Assembly: GCF_040932485.1 (NCBI RefSeq)
Contig: NZ_JBFRBH010000001.1
Location: forward strand, 3,708,212 to 3,772,211
From: Gymnodinialimonas sp. 202GB13-11
GTDB taxonomy: Bacteria; Pseudomonadota; Alphaproteobacteria; Rhodobacterales; Rhodobacteraceae
Direction of reading: 5' to 3'
DNA: 64,000 bases
In this document: piece by piece, positions 51,980 through 59,285 of the stretch
Numbering within the stretch: the first letter of the stretch is position 1
Layout of the letters: every line of letters starts with the position of its first letter
Notes under the pieces: generated by a model
Database searches by the model: none
Told to the model about the DNA's origin: nothing
The model's input: the letters and a program-made list of their open reading frames with translations, nothing else
Made by a program: the position numbers and the translations under genes

Positions 51980-52816
51980 ATGCTGGATCAGGTGAGTGAG
52001 ACTGACGTGCAGGCGGAGACGCTGCTGGAGGTCAATAATATCGAGGTGATCTACAACCACGTGATCCTTGTGTTGAAGGGCGTGTCACTAAAGGTGCCCA
52101 AGGGCGGCATCACCGCGCTGCTGGGGGGAAATGGGGCTGGCAAGACCACGACGCTCAAGGCGATTTCGAACCTGCTGCATTCCGAGCGTGGGGAGGTCAC
52201 GAAGGGCTCGATCCTCTATCGAAATGAGCCGGTCGCCGATCTGTCGCCTTCGGACCTTGTGGATCGCGGCGTGATCCAGGTGATGGAGGGGCGGCATTGC
52301 TTTGAGCATCTGACCGTCGAGGAAAACCTGCTGACGGGCAGCTACACCCGCAAGGACGGGCGCGGTGCGATCGCGGCGGACCTTGAGATGGTTTACGACT
52401 ATTTTCCGCGCCTGAAGGAGCGGCGGACCTCGCAGGCCGGATACACGTCGGGTGGGGAACAACAGATGTGCGCGATTGGCCGCGCCCTGATGTCGAGGCC
52501 CGAGACGATCCTGCTGGATGAGCCTTCGATGGGACTTGCGCCGCAGCTGGTGGAGCAGATTTTCGGCATCGTGAAGCGGTTGAACGAAGAACAGGGGGTG
52601 ACATTCCTTCTGGCCGAACAGAACACCAATGTGGCGCTGCGCTTTGCGCATTACGGCTACATTCTGGAGTCGGGGCGTGTTGTGATGGACGGCCCGGCGG
52701 CGGAATTGCGCGAGAACCCGGATGTGAAGGAATTCTACCTCGGCATGTCCGAGGAGGGGCGAAAGAGCTTCCGCGATGTGCGGTCCTACCGCCGCCGCAA
52801 GCGTTGGTTGAGCTGA
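51980..52816 (+). CDS. LIV-type ABC transporter ATP-binding protein (LivF)
   Basis: 278 aa, ATG with GAGGA seven bases upstream. Walker A GGNGAGKTTTL, signature SGGEQQMCAIGRAL, Walker B ILLDEPSMGLAPQLVEQIF, and H-loop replaced by LAEQNT as usual for LivF. The C-terminal extension after EFYLGMSEEGRKS ends in a basic segment SYRRRKRWL longer than in E. coli LivF. Second ATPase of the importer. Confidence 0.95.
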   Translation: MLDQVSETDVQAETLLEVNNIEVIYNHVILVLKGVSLKVPKGGITALLGGNGAGKTTTLKAISNLLHSERGEVTKGSILYRNEPVADLSPSDLVDRGVIQVMEGRHCFEHLTVEENLLTGSYTRKDGRGAIAADLEMVYDYFPRLKERRTSQAGYTSGGEQQMCAIGRALMSRPETILLDEPSMGLAPQLVEQIFGIVKRLNEEQGVTFLLAEQNTNVALRFAHYGYILESGRVVMDGPAAELRENPDVKEFYLGMSEEGRKSFRDVRSYRRRKRWLS

Positions 52817-52820
52817 GCCA

Positions 52821-53429
52821 ATGGGCGCAGCCTATGGCATCGTTGGCTATCCGGATGTTCCGCGGGGGGAGGCTGCTGGGGCACTTGCAGCCTGTGAAGC
52901 GGCGTTGCGCGAGGACGGGTGGATTGAAGGCGACCACGACCCGGACGCGGTGTATGGCGATCGTGGCCCCACGTTTCGACCGGCGGCGGACGGGCCGGCG
53001 GGGCGGCTGCTTTTCATGACGCACCCGGTCAGCGGCGCGCGTATGGAGATGGCGATCAACGGGGTGTCGTTTTGCGGGCCAAGTTACCTGAATCATGGGC
53101 CTTTCATCGATATGCCATCTTTCGAATGTCCGTCCTGCGGGGGCGAAACACGCCGGGAGACGGATGGTGCGCGGGCGCAGCAGGAACGCTGCTTCGAGAT
53201 GTTCGGGCGCTATGCCGATGCCGACGATGCACTGCGGCAGGTGGCCTGTGTCCATTGTCAGGCCGAGGTCGACATCAACGATCTGATTGCGGACGGGCCG
53301 CCGACCTTTGTGCTGAGCGATGTTGCGGTGGAATTCTGGGATTGGCCGCCTGATTTGATTGAACCGGCTGCTGCGCTGATGGACCGGGCGTTGGGACGCC
53401 CGCATCGGATGGGCTGGGTCCACGTTTGA
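52821..53429 (+). CDS. Zinc-ribbon protein of unknown function
   Basis: 202 aa, no signal peptide. Two CxxC pairs, Cys103/Cys106 (FECPSCGGE) and Cys143/Cys146 (ACVHCQAEV), fit a four-Cys zinc ribbon in the middle; the N-terminus has YGIVGYPDVPRG, the C-terminal part is acidic and Trp-rich (FWDWPPDLIEP). Family not recognised. It sits 4 bases after livF and 12 before the ligase, so it is part of the cluster and cytoplasmic. Confidence 0.75.
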   Translation: MGAAYGIVGYPDVPRGEAAGALAACEAALREDGWIEGDHDPDAVYGDRGPTFRPAADGPAGRLLFMTHPVSGARMEMAINGVSFCGPSYLNHGPFIDMPSFECPSCGGETRRETDGARAQQERCFEMFGRYADADDALRQVACVHCQAEVDINDLIADGPPTFVLSDVAVEFWDWPPDLIEPAAALMDRALGRPHRMGWVHV

Positions 53430-53441
53430 GGAGAGAGTGAC

Positions 53442-54647
53442 ATGTTGGATCAGAAGCAAGGCTTCTACGACGCTCTTGAAACGCGCAGTGCGGATGAACG
53501 CATGGCCGCGCAGTTGGAGGCGCTGAACGCGCAATTGGCGCGGGTGGCGGAGGCGCAGGATACATGCCTTGTGTCGGGTCCGCTCGGCGATCTGGGTGAT
53601 CTGGCAAAGCTGCCGGTGTTGCGCAAATCCGATCTGGTAGCTTGGCAGGCGGAAAAGCCTCCATTTGGGGGGATGGCCGTGTCGAACGTGGCACATGTGT
53701 TTCAGAGCCCCGGCCCGATCTATGAGCCCGGCGGGATCAGCCATGATTGGTGGCGGATGGGGCGCTTTCTGCATGCGGTGGGCATTGGCGCGGGTGACAT
53801 CGTACAGAATTGTTTTGGCTATCACCTGACCCCTGCTGGCATGATCTTTGAAAGTGGCGCGCGGGCTGTGGGAGCGGCGGTTCTTCCTGCCGGTGTCGGC
53901 CAAACAGAGCTTCAGGTGCGCGCGGCCAAGGATATCGGTTGCACGGCCTATGCGGGCACGCCGGATTATCTGAAGGTCATTCTGGATAAGGCGGATGAAA
54001 TGGGGGAGGCGCTGACGTTCACCCGCGCAGCAGTGGGCGGTGGAGCACTGTTCCCGTCCCTGCGGCAGGAGTACGCGGATCGCGGGATCACCTGCCTGCA
54101 ATGCTACGCCACAGCCGATCTGGGCAATATCGCCTATGAGAGCCCCGCGATGGAGGGGATGATCCTTGATGAGGGTGTCATCGTTGAGATCGTGCGCCCC
54201 GGCACGGGTGATCTGGTGCCGGAAGGCGAGGTCGGCGAAGTTGTCGTCACCTCACTGAACCCCGACTACCCGCTGATCCGCTTCGCCACCGGAGACCTCA
54301 GTGCGATCTTGCCGGGCGAAAGCCCGTGTGGACGGACGAATACGCGGATCAAAGGTTGGATGGGCCGTGCGGACCAGACCACCAAGATAAAGGGCATGTT
54401 TGTGCGGCCTGAACAGGTGGCTGACCTTGTTGCCAAGACCGGAGCCGCCAAAGCGCGCGTGACGGCCATGCGCGAGGGCGAGATGGACGCGATGCTGGTG
54501 CAGGTTGAGGGCGTGGGGCTGGATGCCGCTGAGCTTGCGAACGCTGTCGCGGCGACGCTGAAGTTGAAAGGAAAGGTCGAACTGGTGGCACCGGGCACCC
54601 TGCCCAATGACGGCAAGGTTATCGACGACCAGCGCAGTTACGACTGA
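53442..54647 (+). CDS. Phenylacetate-CoA ligase family (PaaK-like) AMP-forming ligase
   Basis: 401 aa, somewhat shorter than PaaK (about 430). Features: VFQSPGPIYEPGG in place of the usual P-loop, FGYHLTPAGMIFESGARAVG, AYAGTPDYLKVIL, LQCYATADLGNIAYES, VVVTSLNPDYPLIRFATGDLSA and GWMGRADQTTKIKGMFVRPEQ. The canonical SSGTTG P-loop is degenerate (SPGPIYEPGG), so activity is likely but not certain. Substrates of the family are aryl or short-chain acids. Last gene of the ABC/ligase cluster. Confidence 0.88.
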   Translation: MLDQKQGFYDALETRSADERMAAQLEALNAQLARVAEAQDTCLVSGPLGDLGDLAKLPVLRKSDLVAWQAEKPPFGGMAVSNVAHVFQSPGPIYEPGGISHDWWRMGRFLHAVGIGAGDIVQNCFGYHLTPAGMIFESGARAVGAAVLPAGVGQTELQVRAAKDIGCTAYAGTPDYLKVILDKADEMGEALTFTRAAVGGGALFPSLRQEYADRGITCLQCYATADLGNIAYESPAMEGMILDEGVIVEIVRPGTGDLVPEGEVGEVVVTSLNPDYPLIRFATGDLSAILPGESPCGRTNTRIKGWMGRADQTTKIKGMFVRPEQVADLVAKTGAAKARVTAMREGEMDAMLVQVEGVGLDAAELANAVAATLKLKGKVELVAPGTLPNDGKVIDDQRSYD

Positions 54648-54649
54648 CC

Positions 54650-54952
54650 CTAGCGATTGGCGCTTTCGGCGGCGCGCAGCTCGGCCGGGCTGGCAAGGCC
54701 ATTGCCATCAGTATCGACCTGTCCAAAGGCAATGCGGTAGGCCCCAAGGTTGCGGATGCGTCGGGACATGGGCGCGCCGACCTCTGCCATCGTGGCGATA
54801 AAGGTCCGAAACTCGTTGAGGGTAAGCTGTTCATCCCCGTTGGCGTCGGCGGCCAGAAAGGCCTGTACACTCTCATCTTCATATTGAGCCTGTGCCGGGA
54901 GGGGCAGGGCAGTAAGCGCGGCCAAAGCGGCCACATGTCCAAGGTGTCTCAT
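54650..54952 (-). CDS. Secreted EF-hand protein
   Basis: 100 aa from the ATG at 54952 (GAAGAGG upstream); signal peptide 1 to about 22 (ending PAQAQ). Two EF-hand loops, DANGDEQLTLNE and DTDGNGLASPAE, have calcium-ligand patterns (D-x-N/D-G-D/N-x). Likely a periplasmic calcium-binding protein. Convergent with the ligase gene, 2 bases apart; divergent from the caspase-like gene. Confidence 0.88.
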   Translation of the reverse strand: MRHLGHVAALAALTALPLPAQAQYEDESVQAFLAADANGDEQLTLNEFRTFIATMAEVGAPMSRRIRNLGAYRIAFGQVDTDGNGLASPAELRAAESANR

Positions 54953-55184
54953 CGGAACCTCTTCGAAGCGATTGCGGCGTGTTTGAAATATAGGAACGCA
55001 CATGGTCACGTGCCGGTTCCAATGTCGTGAACCCCGCGAAACCGGCAGCAATTTGCCAACGGCACGCGCTGCGTCATCCAATGACAGCCTGCGTGGCCCG
55101 TACGGCCTATTCCCCGTTATCGGTTAGCGTTCGACCCGCATGTTAGAAAAACCGCAACGTAACGAATCGACGGAGACGACCCAA

Positions 55185-56894
55185 ATGCGTGCCAGCCTAG
55201 TAGCCTTTGCAGCAGGCCTAATCGCCAGCTTTTCGCCCATGACAGCCTTGGCCGACACGGCGCTTTTGATCGTCAATGACCGGTATGCCAACGCCCAGAA
55301 CCTACGGGAAGGCGCATCGGTTGAGGGCCTGCGCAGCCGCTTGCAAGACGCAGGATTCGACGTGATCACCGTCGCGGATGGCGATGGCCAAGACATGCGC
55401 GACGGGCTGGACCGCCTGCTGGCGGCCAATGAAACAGACCGTGTGCTGGTGGCCGTGGTGGGGCATTTCGCTCGATCCCGCACCGATAGCTGGCTGTTGG
55501 GCAGTGACGTGGATGAACCCAACCTTGCTACCGTCAGCGGTGACGGGCTGAGCCTTTCGGTTCTGATGGAGGCTGCGGCCAGTGCGCCGGGCCGCTCCGT
55601 GATCCTGCTGGGGCTGGAGCGCCGCCGTATCACGCTGGGCCAAGGGCTTGGCGCGGGCGTTGGCCGCGTCGATGCCCCGCAAGGGGTGACGGTTGTGGCC
55701 GGAATGCCTGAGGATGTGGCGGATTTCGCGCGCTACCAACTCCTCACCCCGGGCACCAACCTCGAAGAGGCACTGGATGAGGCGCAAAGCCTGCGCGCCT
55801 TTGGCTTTGTGTCGTCTGATCTGCCGTATTTCCCGGCGCTCACACAGGCACCGGCCCCTACGCCAACGCCCCAGCCCCCCGTCCCGTCGCAGCAGCCCAC
55901 AACGGATGAGACGGCGCTGTGGGAAGCGGCGGTGGAACTGGACACAGCAGGCGCTTATCGGGCCTATGTGAACCGCTACCCGAATGGTTTCTATGTGAAC
56001 GACGCGCGTGCCCGCATAGATGCGTTCGAGAATGATCCGACGGCGCAAGCGCGCGCTGCCGAGGAAGCGCTGAACCTGACCCGTGACCAGCGTCAGCAGA
56101 TCCAGCGTAGCCTCTCGATCCTCGACTATGACACGCGCGGGATTGATGGGATTTTCGGCACTGGCACCCGCAACGCGATCCGGGGCTGGCAGGAGGCCAA
56201 TGGCTTGCCGACGACGAGTTACCTCGATGCGCCGCAGATCAACACGTTGTCTCAGCAAGCCTCCGTCCGCGCGGCGGAGTTGGAGGAAGAGGCCCGCATC
56301 GCCCGCGAAGCAGCAGAACGCGCCGACCGCGCCTATTGGCAGGTGACAGGGCAGGGATCGACCGAAGAAGGCCTTCGGGCGTACCTTGGCCGCTATCCCG
56401 ATGGTCTTTTTGCTGAACTGGCCGAGGACCGTCTGGAGCAATACGAACGCGCCGCTCGGGCCGAGGCCGAAGCGCGTGACCGCGCTGCTTGGGATGTCGC
56501 GCGCGGTGCGGACACGGTGCCGGCCTATCAGGGCTACCTCAACGACTATCCCGAGGGTGCTTTCCGCGATCAAGCGCAAGCCCGGATCAATCAGTTGCAG
56601 GGCAATGGCGGCGGCCTGACCGAGGCGCAGCGCGCCCAGTTGCAGGCGCAGGAAAACGCGCTGAACCTGCCGCCCGTGACGCGGTCACTGATCGAACAGC
56701 GGCTGGCGGCCTTGGGGTTGGAGCCAGGGCGGATTGACGGCCGCTTTGATGAAAACACCCGCCGTGCCATCCGCCGGTACCAACGCGCGCGCGGGCTGGA
56801 CGTGACCGGATATTTGAACCAGCCTTCCGTTGTGCGCCTGCTGGCCGAGACAGTCGGTGGCATTCTTCAGATCGATGGGATTATAAACCGGTGA
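55185..56894 (+). CDS. Secreted pseudo-caspase with peptidoglycan-binding domains
   Basis: 569 aa from the ATG at 55185 (GGAG upstream). Signal peptide 1 to about 24. A caspase-fold domain (about 25-225) has the His in VVGHFARSRTD (His94) where active caspases have the catalytic His, but the strand where the Cys should be reads VILLGLERRR, so the nucleophile is missing. Then a Pro-rich linker, three copies of a W-x-x-A...AYxxYLxxYPxGxF...ARI repeat (about 245-289, 383-420, 434-470), and two PG_binding_1 domains (about 298-348 and 490-560). A scaffold role at the cell wall is likely. Coupled to the next gene by a 4-base overlap. Confidence 0.85.
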   Translation: MRASLVAFAAGLIASFSPMTALADTALLIVNDRYANAQNLREGASVEGLRSRLQDAGFDVITVADGDGQDMRDGLDRLLAANETDRVLVAVVGHFARSRTDSWLLGSDVDEPNLATVSGDGLSLSVLMEAAASAPGRSVILLGLERRRITLGQGLGAGVGRVDAPQGVTVVAGMPEDVADFARYQLLTPGTNLEEALDEAQSLRAFGFVSSDLPYFPALTQAPAPTPTPQPPVPSQQPTTDETALWEAAVELDTAGAYRAYVNRYPNGFYVNDARARIDAFENDPTAQARAAEEALNLTRDQRQQIQRSLSILDYDTRGIDGIFGTGTRNAIRGWQEANGLPTTSYLDAPQINTLSQQASVRAAELEEEARIAREAAERADRAYWQVTGQGSTEEGLRAYLGRYPDGLFAELAEDRLEQYERAARAEAEARDRAAWDVARGADTVPAYQGYLNDYPEGAFRDQAQARINQLQGNGGGLTEAQRAQLQAQENALNLPPVTRSLIEQRLAALGLEPGRIDGRFDENTRRAIRRYQRARGLDVTGYLNQPSVVRLLAETVGGILQIDGIINR

Positions 56895-57424
56895 AATATC
56901 TCGCAGTTGCAGCGGCCCTGATCGGGGCCGCGATCGTACCGCACTCTGCCCAAGCGCAGAATGCGGCGGAATTATCCGCCGCGCGACAGGTTCTGTTGCA
57001 GCTTCAGCCGCGTAGCTTTGCCGAGAATTTGGAATATTGCGGCTATATCGGGCGGATGCCGGATGGCAGCCTGACGGCCACCGAGGTCACGCGCGGCGAT
57101 GCGTGGGGGTGCCTCAGCCGGGGTGATGAAAGCCGGTTCGTGGAGATTGTGGCAAGCTTCCACACCCATGCCGCGTTCGATCGCGCGGCAGACAGTGAGG
57201 TGCCGTCCAGCGACGATATGTACGGTGATATCGAAGAGCATGTGAACGGCTATGTCGCCACTCCGGGCGGGCGGCTTTGGTACATCGACTATCGCCGGCA
57301 GGTGGCGACGCAGGTTTGCGGGTTGGGCTGTATGGGGCAGGACCCCAACTTCATCCCAGGCGATGGGGGACCCATTGCGCAAAGCTACAGCTTGCAGGAC
57401 ATCCTCCGCCGGGAGGGTGGTTAA
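56891..57424 (+). CDS. Secreted DUF4329-like protein with JAMM-type motif
   Basis: 177 aa from a GTG at 56891 overlapping the previous stop (GTGA). Signal peptide 1 to about 22. The core has AENLEYCGYIGRMPDGSL, then a metal motif His91-Thr-His93 with Ser106-x2-Asp109 (FHTHAAFDRAADSEVPSSDD), and an upstream Glu (Glu45 or Glu48), as in JAMM/MPN metalloproteases but with a longer gap between HxH and SxxD. DUF4329 shares this pattern. Followed by GYVATPGGRLWYIDY. A zinc hydrolase in the periplasm is plausible; substrate unknown. Confidence 0.75.
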   Translation: MKYLAVAAALIGAAIVPHSAQAQNAAELSAARQVLLQLQPRSFAENLEYCGYIGRMPDGSLTATEVTRGDAWGCLSRGDESRFVEIVASFHTHAAFDRAADSEVPSSDDMYGDIEEHVNGYVATPGGRLWYIDYRRQVATQVCGLGCMGQDPNFIPGDGGPIAQSYSLQDILRREGG

Positions 57425-57561
57425 GGATCAAGCGCCACGCCAGCCGGGCACCCGGCGGGTACGTTGCCGTTGCTGTCCGGTGTGCAGTCCTGCGTTTGCG
57501 CGGCGGCAGGCAGGGCGATCAGGGTGATGAAAAGCGCGGTCAAAATCGGGCGCAGGGTCAT
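57421..57561 (-). CDS. Tiny exported peptide
   Basis: 46 aa, ATG 57561 to TAA at 57421-57423. About 21 residues of signal peptide (TLRPILTALFITLIALPAAA), leaving about 25 mature residues with two cysteines (DCTPDSNGNVPAGCPAG). SD is weak. Convergent with the JAMM-like gene, overlapping by 4 bases. No family recognised; similar short exported peptides occur in the lineage. Confidence 0.6.
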   Translation of the reverse strand: MTLRPILTALFITLIALPAAAQTQDCTPDSNGNVPAGCPAGVALDP

Positions 57562-57674
57562 GGAAATGGGCTTTCGCTGAATAAAATCAGGGCCAAGATA
57601 CACGATTCTGGCCGCGCTGTGCTACGGCATGAAATCCGTAGGCGGATTTCCGACCACTTCACGAACACGGCATG

Positions 57675-57705
57675 AAAAAAGCCGCCCTTTGCGGGGCGGC
57701 TTTTT
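57675..57705 (-). terminator. Rho-independent terminator of rpmJ
   Basis: GCCGCCC (57681-57687) pairs with GGGCGGC (57694-57700), flanked by A6 on the left and T5 on the right, so it works in both directions; on the minus strand it follows rpmJ by about 22 bases. Confidence 0.9.
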
Positions 57706-57726
57706 CAATGGGTCGCTCAGAAGACC

Positions 57727-57852
57727 TTAGCCCTGGCGGGCTTTGAACCGGCGCTGCGTCTTGTTGATGACGTAGACGCGGCCCTTGCGGCGCACAACGC
57801 GGCAATCGCGGTGGCGGTTCTTGAGCGAGCGGAGTGAGTTCTTGACCTTCAT
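57727..57852 (-). CDS. rpmJ: 50S ribosomal protein L36
   Basis: 41 aa from the ATG at 57852: [20 protein letters not shown] followed by [20 protein letters not shown]. This is the longer proteobacterial L36 type with one Cys only (the zinc-free C- form), as in many alphaproteobacteria. The reading frame runs on upstream, but only the ATG preceded by GGAGAAGACCC gives the family N-terminus. Single gene with its own terminator. Confidence 0.96.
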   Translation of the reverse strand: MKVKNSLRSLKNRHRDCRVVRRKGRVYVINKTQRRFKARQG

Positions 57853-58060
57853 GGGTCTTCTCCTTCGTCGCGGCGCGTCAGCTGCGCCTGGTTTCGGTCT
57901 GGGCGCGGCGCGGATGGCGCGGCCCGGTGAATATCTCGTGGCCCTGTGGGGCCGTTTCGGCTCTCGGGACCTTCGCTTCGCGAAGACCCTGTCGCCTGTC
58001 ACCCTTTTCTTGCGAAAAGCGTGACGTTGTGCGGAGACTTTTCTACGAAAAGATCCCGCT

Positions 58061-58135
58061 TGGTGGGCGATACTGGGATCGAACCAGTGACCCCTTCGAT
58101 GTCAACGAAGTGCTCTACCGCTGAGCTAATCGCCC
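58061..58135 (-). tRNA. tRNA-Val (anticodon GAC)
   Basis: 75 bases on the minus strand, 5' GGGCGAT to a genome-encoded CCA end. Acceptor GGGCGAT/ATCGCCC (7 bp), D arm GCTC/GAGC, anticodon arm CTTCG/CGAAG with loop TTGACAT (anticodon GAC), T arm ACTGG/CCAGT with loop TTCGATC. All four arms close perfectly. Confidence 0.97.
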
Positions 58136-58313
58136 TTTACCTTTGCGGAGCGCCTTTTGCCAGGGAAGTCTGCGCAAACAGACGCCAGGCCCAAGACGCG
58201 CGGACCGCGTGGGTGAGCGGTCGTATAAAAGGTTGCCCGGACCCGTGCAAGGGCTTTTGGCTTCGCGGGAAAAGCCGCTATATCTGAGGGTAACGAATTT
58301 GACTGGAAGCTTT

Positions 58314-59171
58314 ATGCACGCCGCGTTCCGCCTCGATCTGCCTCGGGAAACCACCTCTTGCGTGACTGTGGCCTCGCCGCATTCCGGGCGCCATTACCCG
58401 CCCGCATTTCTGCGCGCGTCGATTCTGGATGAGCGGACGATTCGATCCTCAGAGGATGCTTATATCGACCGGCTTGCGGCGGCGGCACCAGCGCTCGGCG
58501 CGCCTTTGCTCGCTGCCGAATGGCCGCGCGCCTATCTGGACCTGAACCGGGCGGCGGATGAGCTTGATCCGGGTGTGATCGAAGGTGTCGGGCGCACCGT
58601 GCAGACCCCGCGTATCAATTCCGGGCTGGGTGTTATTCCGCGCGTCGTCGCCAATGGCCGCGCGATCTATCGTGGCAAGCTGACCCGCGCCGAGGCCGAA
58701 GCGCGCATCGCCCAGATCTGGCAGCCCTACCATGCCGAGTTGGAGGGTCTGTTGCACAATGCCCGTGAGGAATTTGGCCAAGCGGTGCTGATCGACATGC
58801 ACTCGATGCCCCATGAGGCCCTCGATTCGGTGGCGCGTCCGGGCACGCCGCGGCCTGAGGTGGTGTTAGGGGACCGTTTTGGCGCATCGGCGGGCACGGA
58901 GATTGTCGATGTGCTGGAGCAGGGATTTCTGGAGGCCGGTCTGGTCGTCAGCCGCAACGCACCGTTCGCCGGGGCTTATATCACGCAGCGCTACGGGCGG
59001 CCGACAAAGGGCTACCACGCGATCCAGGTCGAGATCGACCGCGCGCTTTACATGAATGAGCGTATGGTTCGCCCGAATGCGAACTTCGAAGCGGTGAAGG
59101 CGATTGTGGCGCAGGTTCTGGCGCGCGTGATTGGTGCGCTGCCCGGGCGGGTGCCTTTGGCGGCAGAGTGA
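58314..59171 (+). CDS. N-formylglutamate amidohydrolase family protein
   Basis: 285 aa from the ATG at 58314 (GGAAG four bases upstream); the longer frame upstream covers the tRNA region. Motifs: VASPHSGRHYPPAF, SSEDAYIDRL, YLDLNRAADELDP, TPRINSGLGVIPRVV, VLIDMHSMPH and KGYHAIQVEIDRALYM. The family hydrolyses N-formylglutamate to formate and glutamate in histidine degradation (HutG-type); no other hut gene is here, so the substrate is tentative. Monocistronic. Confidence 0.92.
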   Translation: MHAAFRLDLPRETTSCVTVASPHSGRHYPPAFLRASILDERTIRSSEDAYIDRLAAAAPALGAPLLAAEWPRAYLDLNRAADELDPGVIEGVGRTVQTPRINSGLGVIPRVVANGRAIYRGKLTRAEAEARIAQIWQPYHAELEGLLHNAREEFGQAVLIDMHSMPHEALDSVARPGTPRPEVVLGDRFGASAGTEIVDVLEQGFLEAGLVVSRNAPFAGAYITQRYGRPTKGYHAIQVEIDRALYMNERMVRPNANFEAVKAIVAQVLARVIGALPGRVPLAAE

Positions 59172-59283
59172 CGCCAGTCGACGCTCGTGCGGCTTGTGCC
59201 GCACATCGCCCCGCCCGCCGTCCCGTTTGGGGGCGCTGCCCCGTCCTTCGGACTCCCCGAAGGCATTTTTGGCAAGATGAAAG
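59172..59283. repeat. Dispersed composite intergenic repeat, copy 6 (full length)
   Basis: The most complete copy: hairpin GTGCGGC-TTGT-GCCGCAC (59186-59203), C-rich block ATCGCCCCGCCCGCC, then GGGGGCGCTGCCCC (59229-59242) and CTCCCCGAAGGCATTTTTGG with tail CAAGATGAAAG to 59283. It joins both halves that occur separately in the other copies. It fills the gap between two convergent genes and ends 2 bases before the dinB stop. Confidence 0.75.
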
Positions 59284-59285
59284 CG

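Noticed and set aside
52197-54101. A 634-codon open frame antisense to livF, the zinc-ribbon gene and the PaaK-like gene
   Set aside because: It spans three recognised plus-strand genes with intact motifs and encodes Arg/Pro/Ala-rich low-complexity sequence. No start signal.
58143-58313. N-terminal extension of the N-formylglutamate amidohydrolase
   Set aside because: The in-frame extension borders the tRNA-Val gene and has no family similarity; the ATG at 58314 has a good SD.
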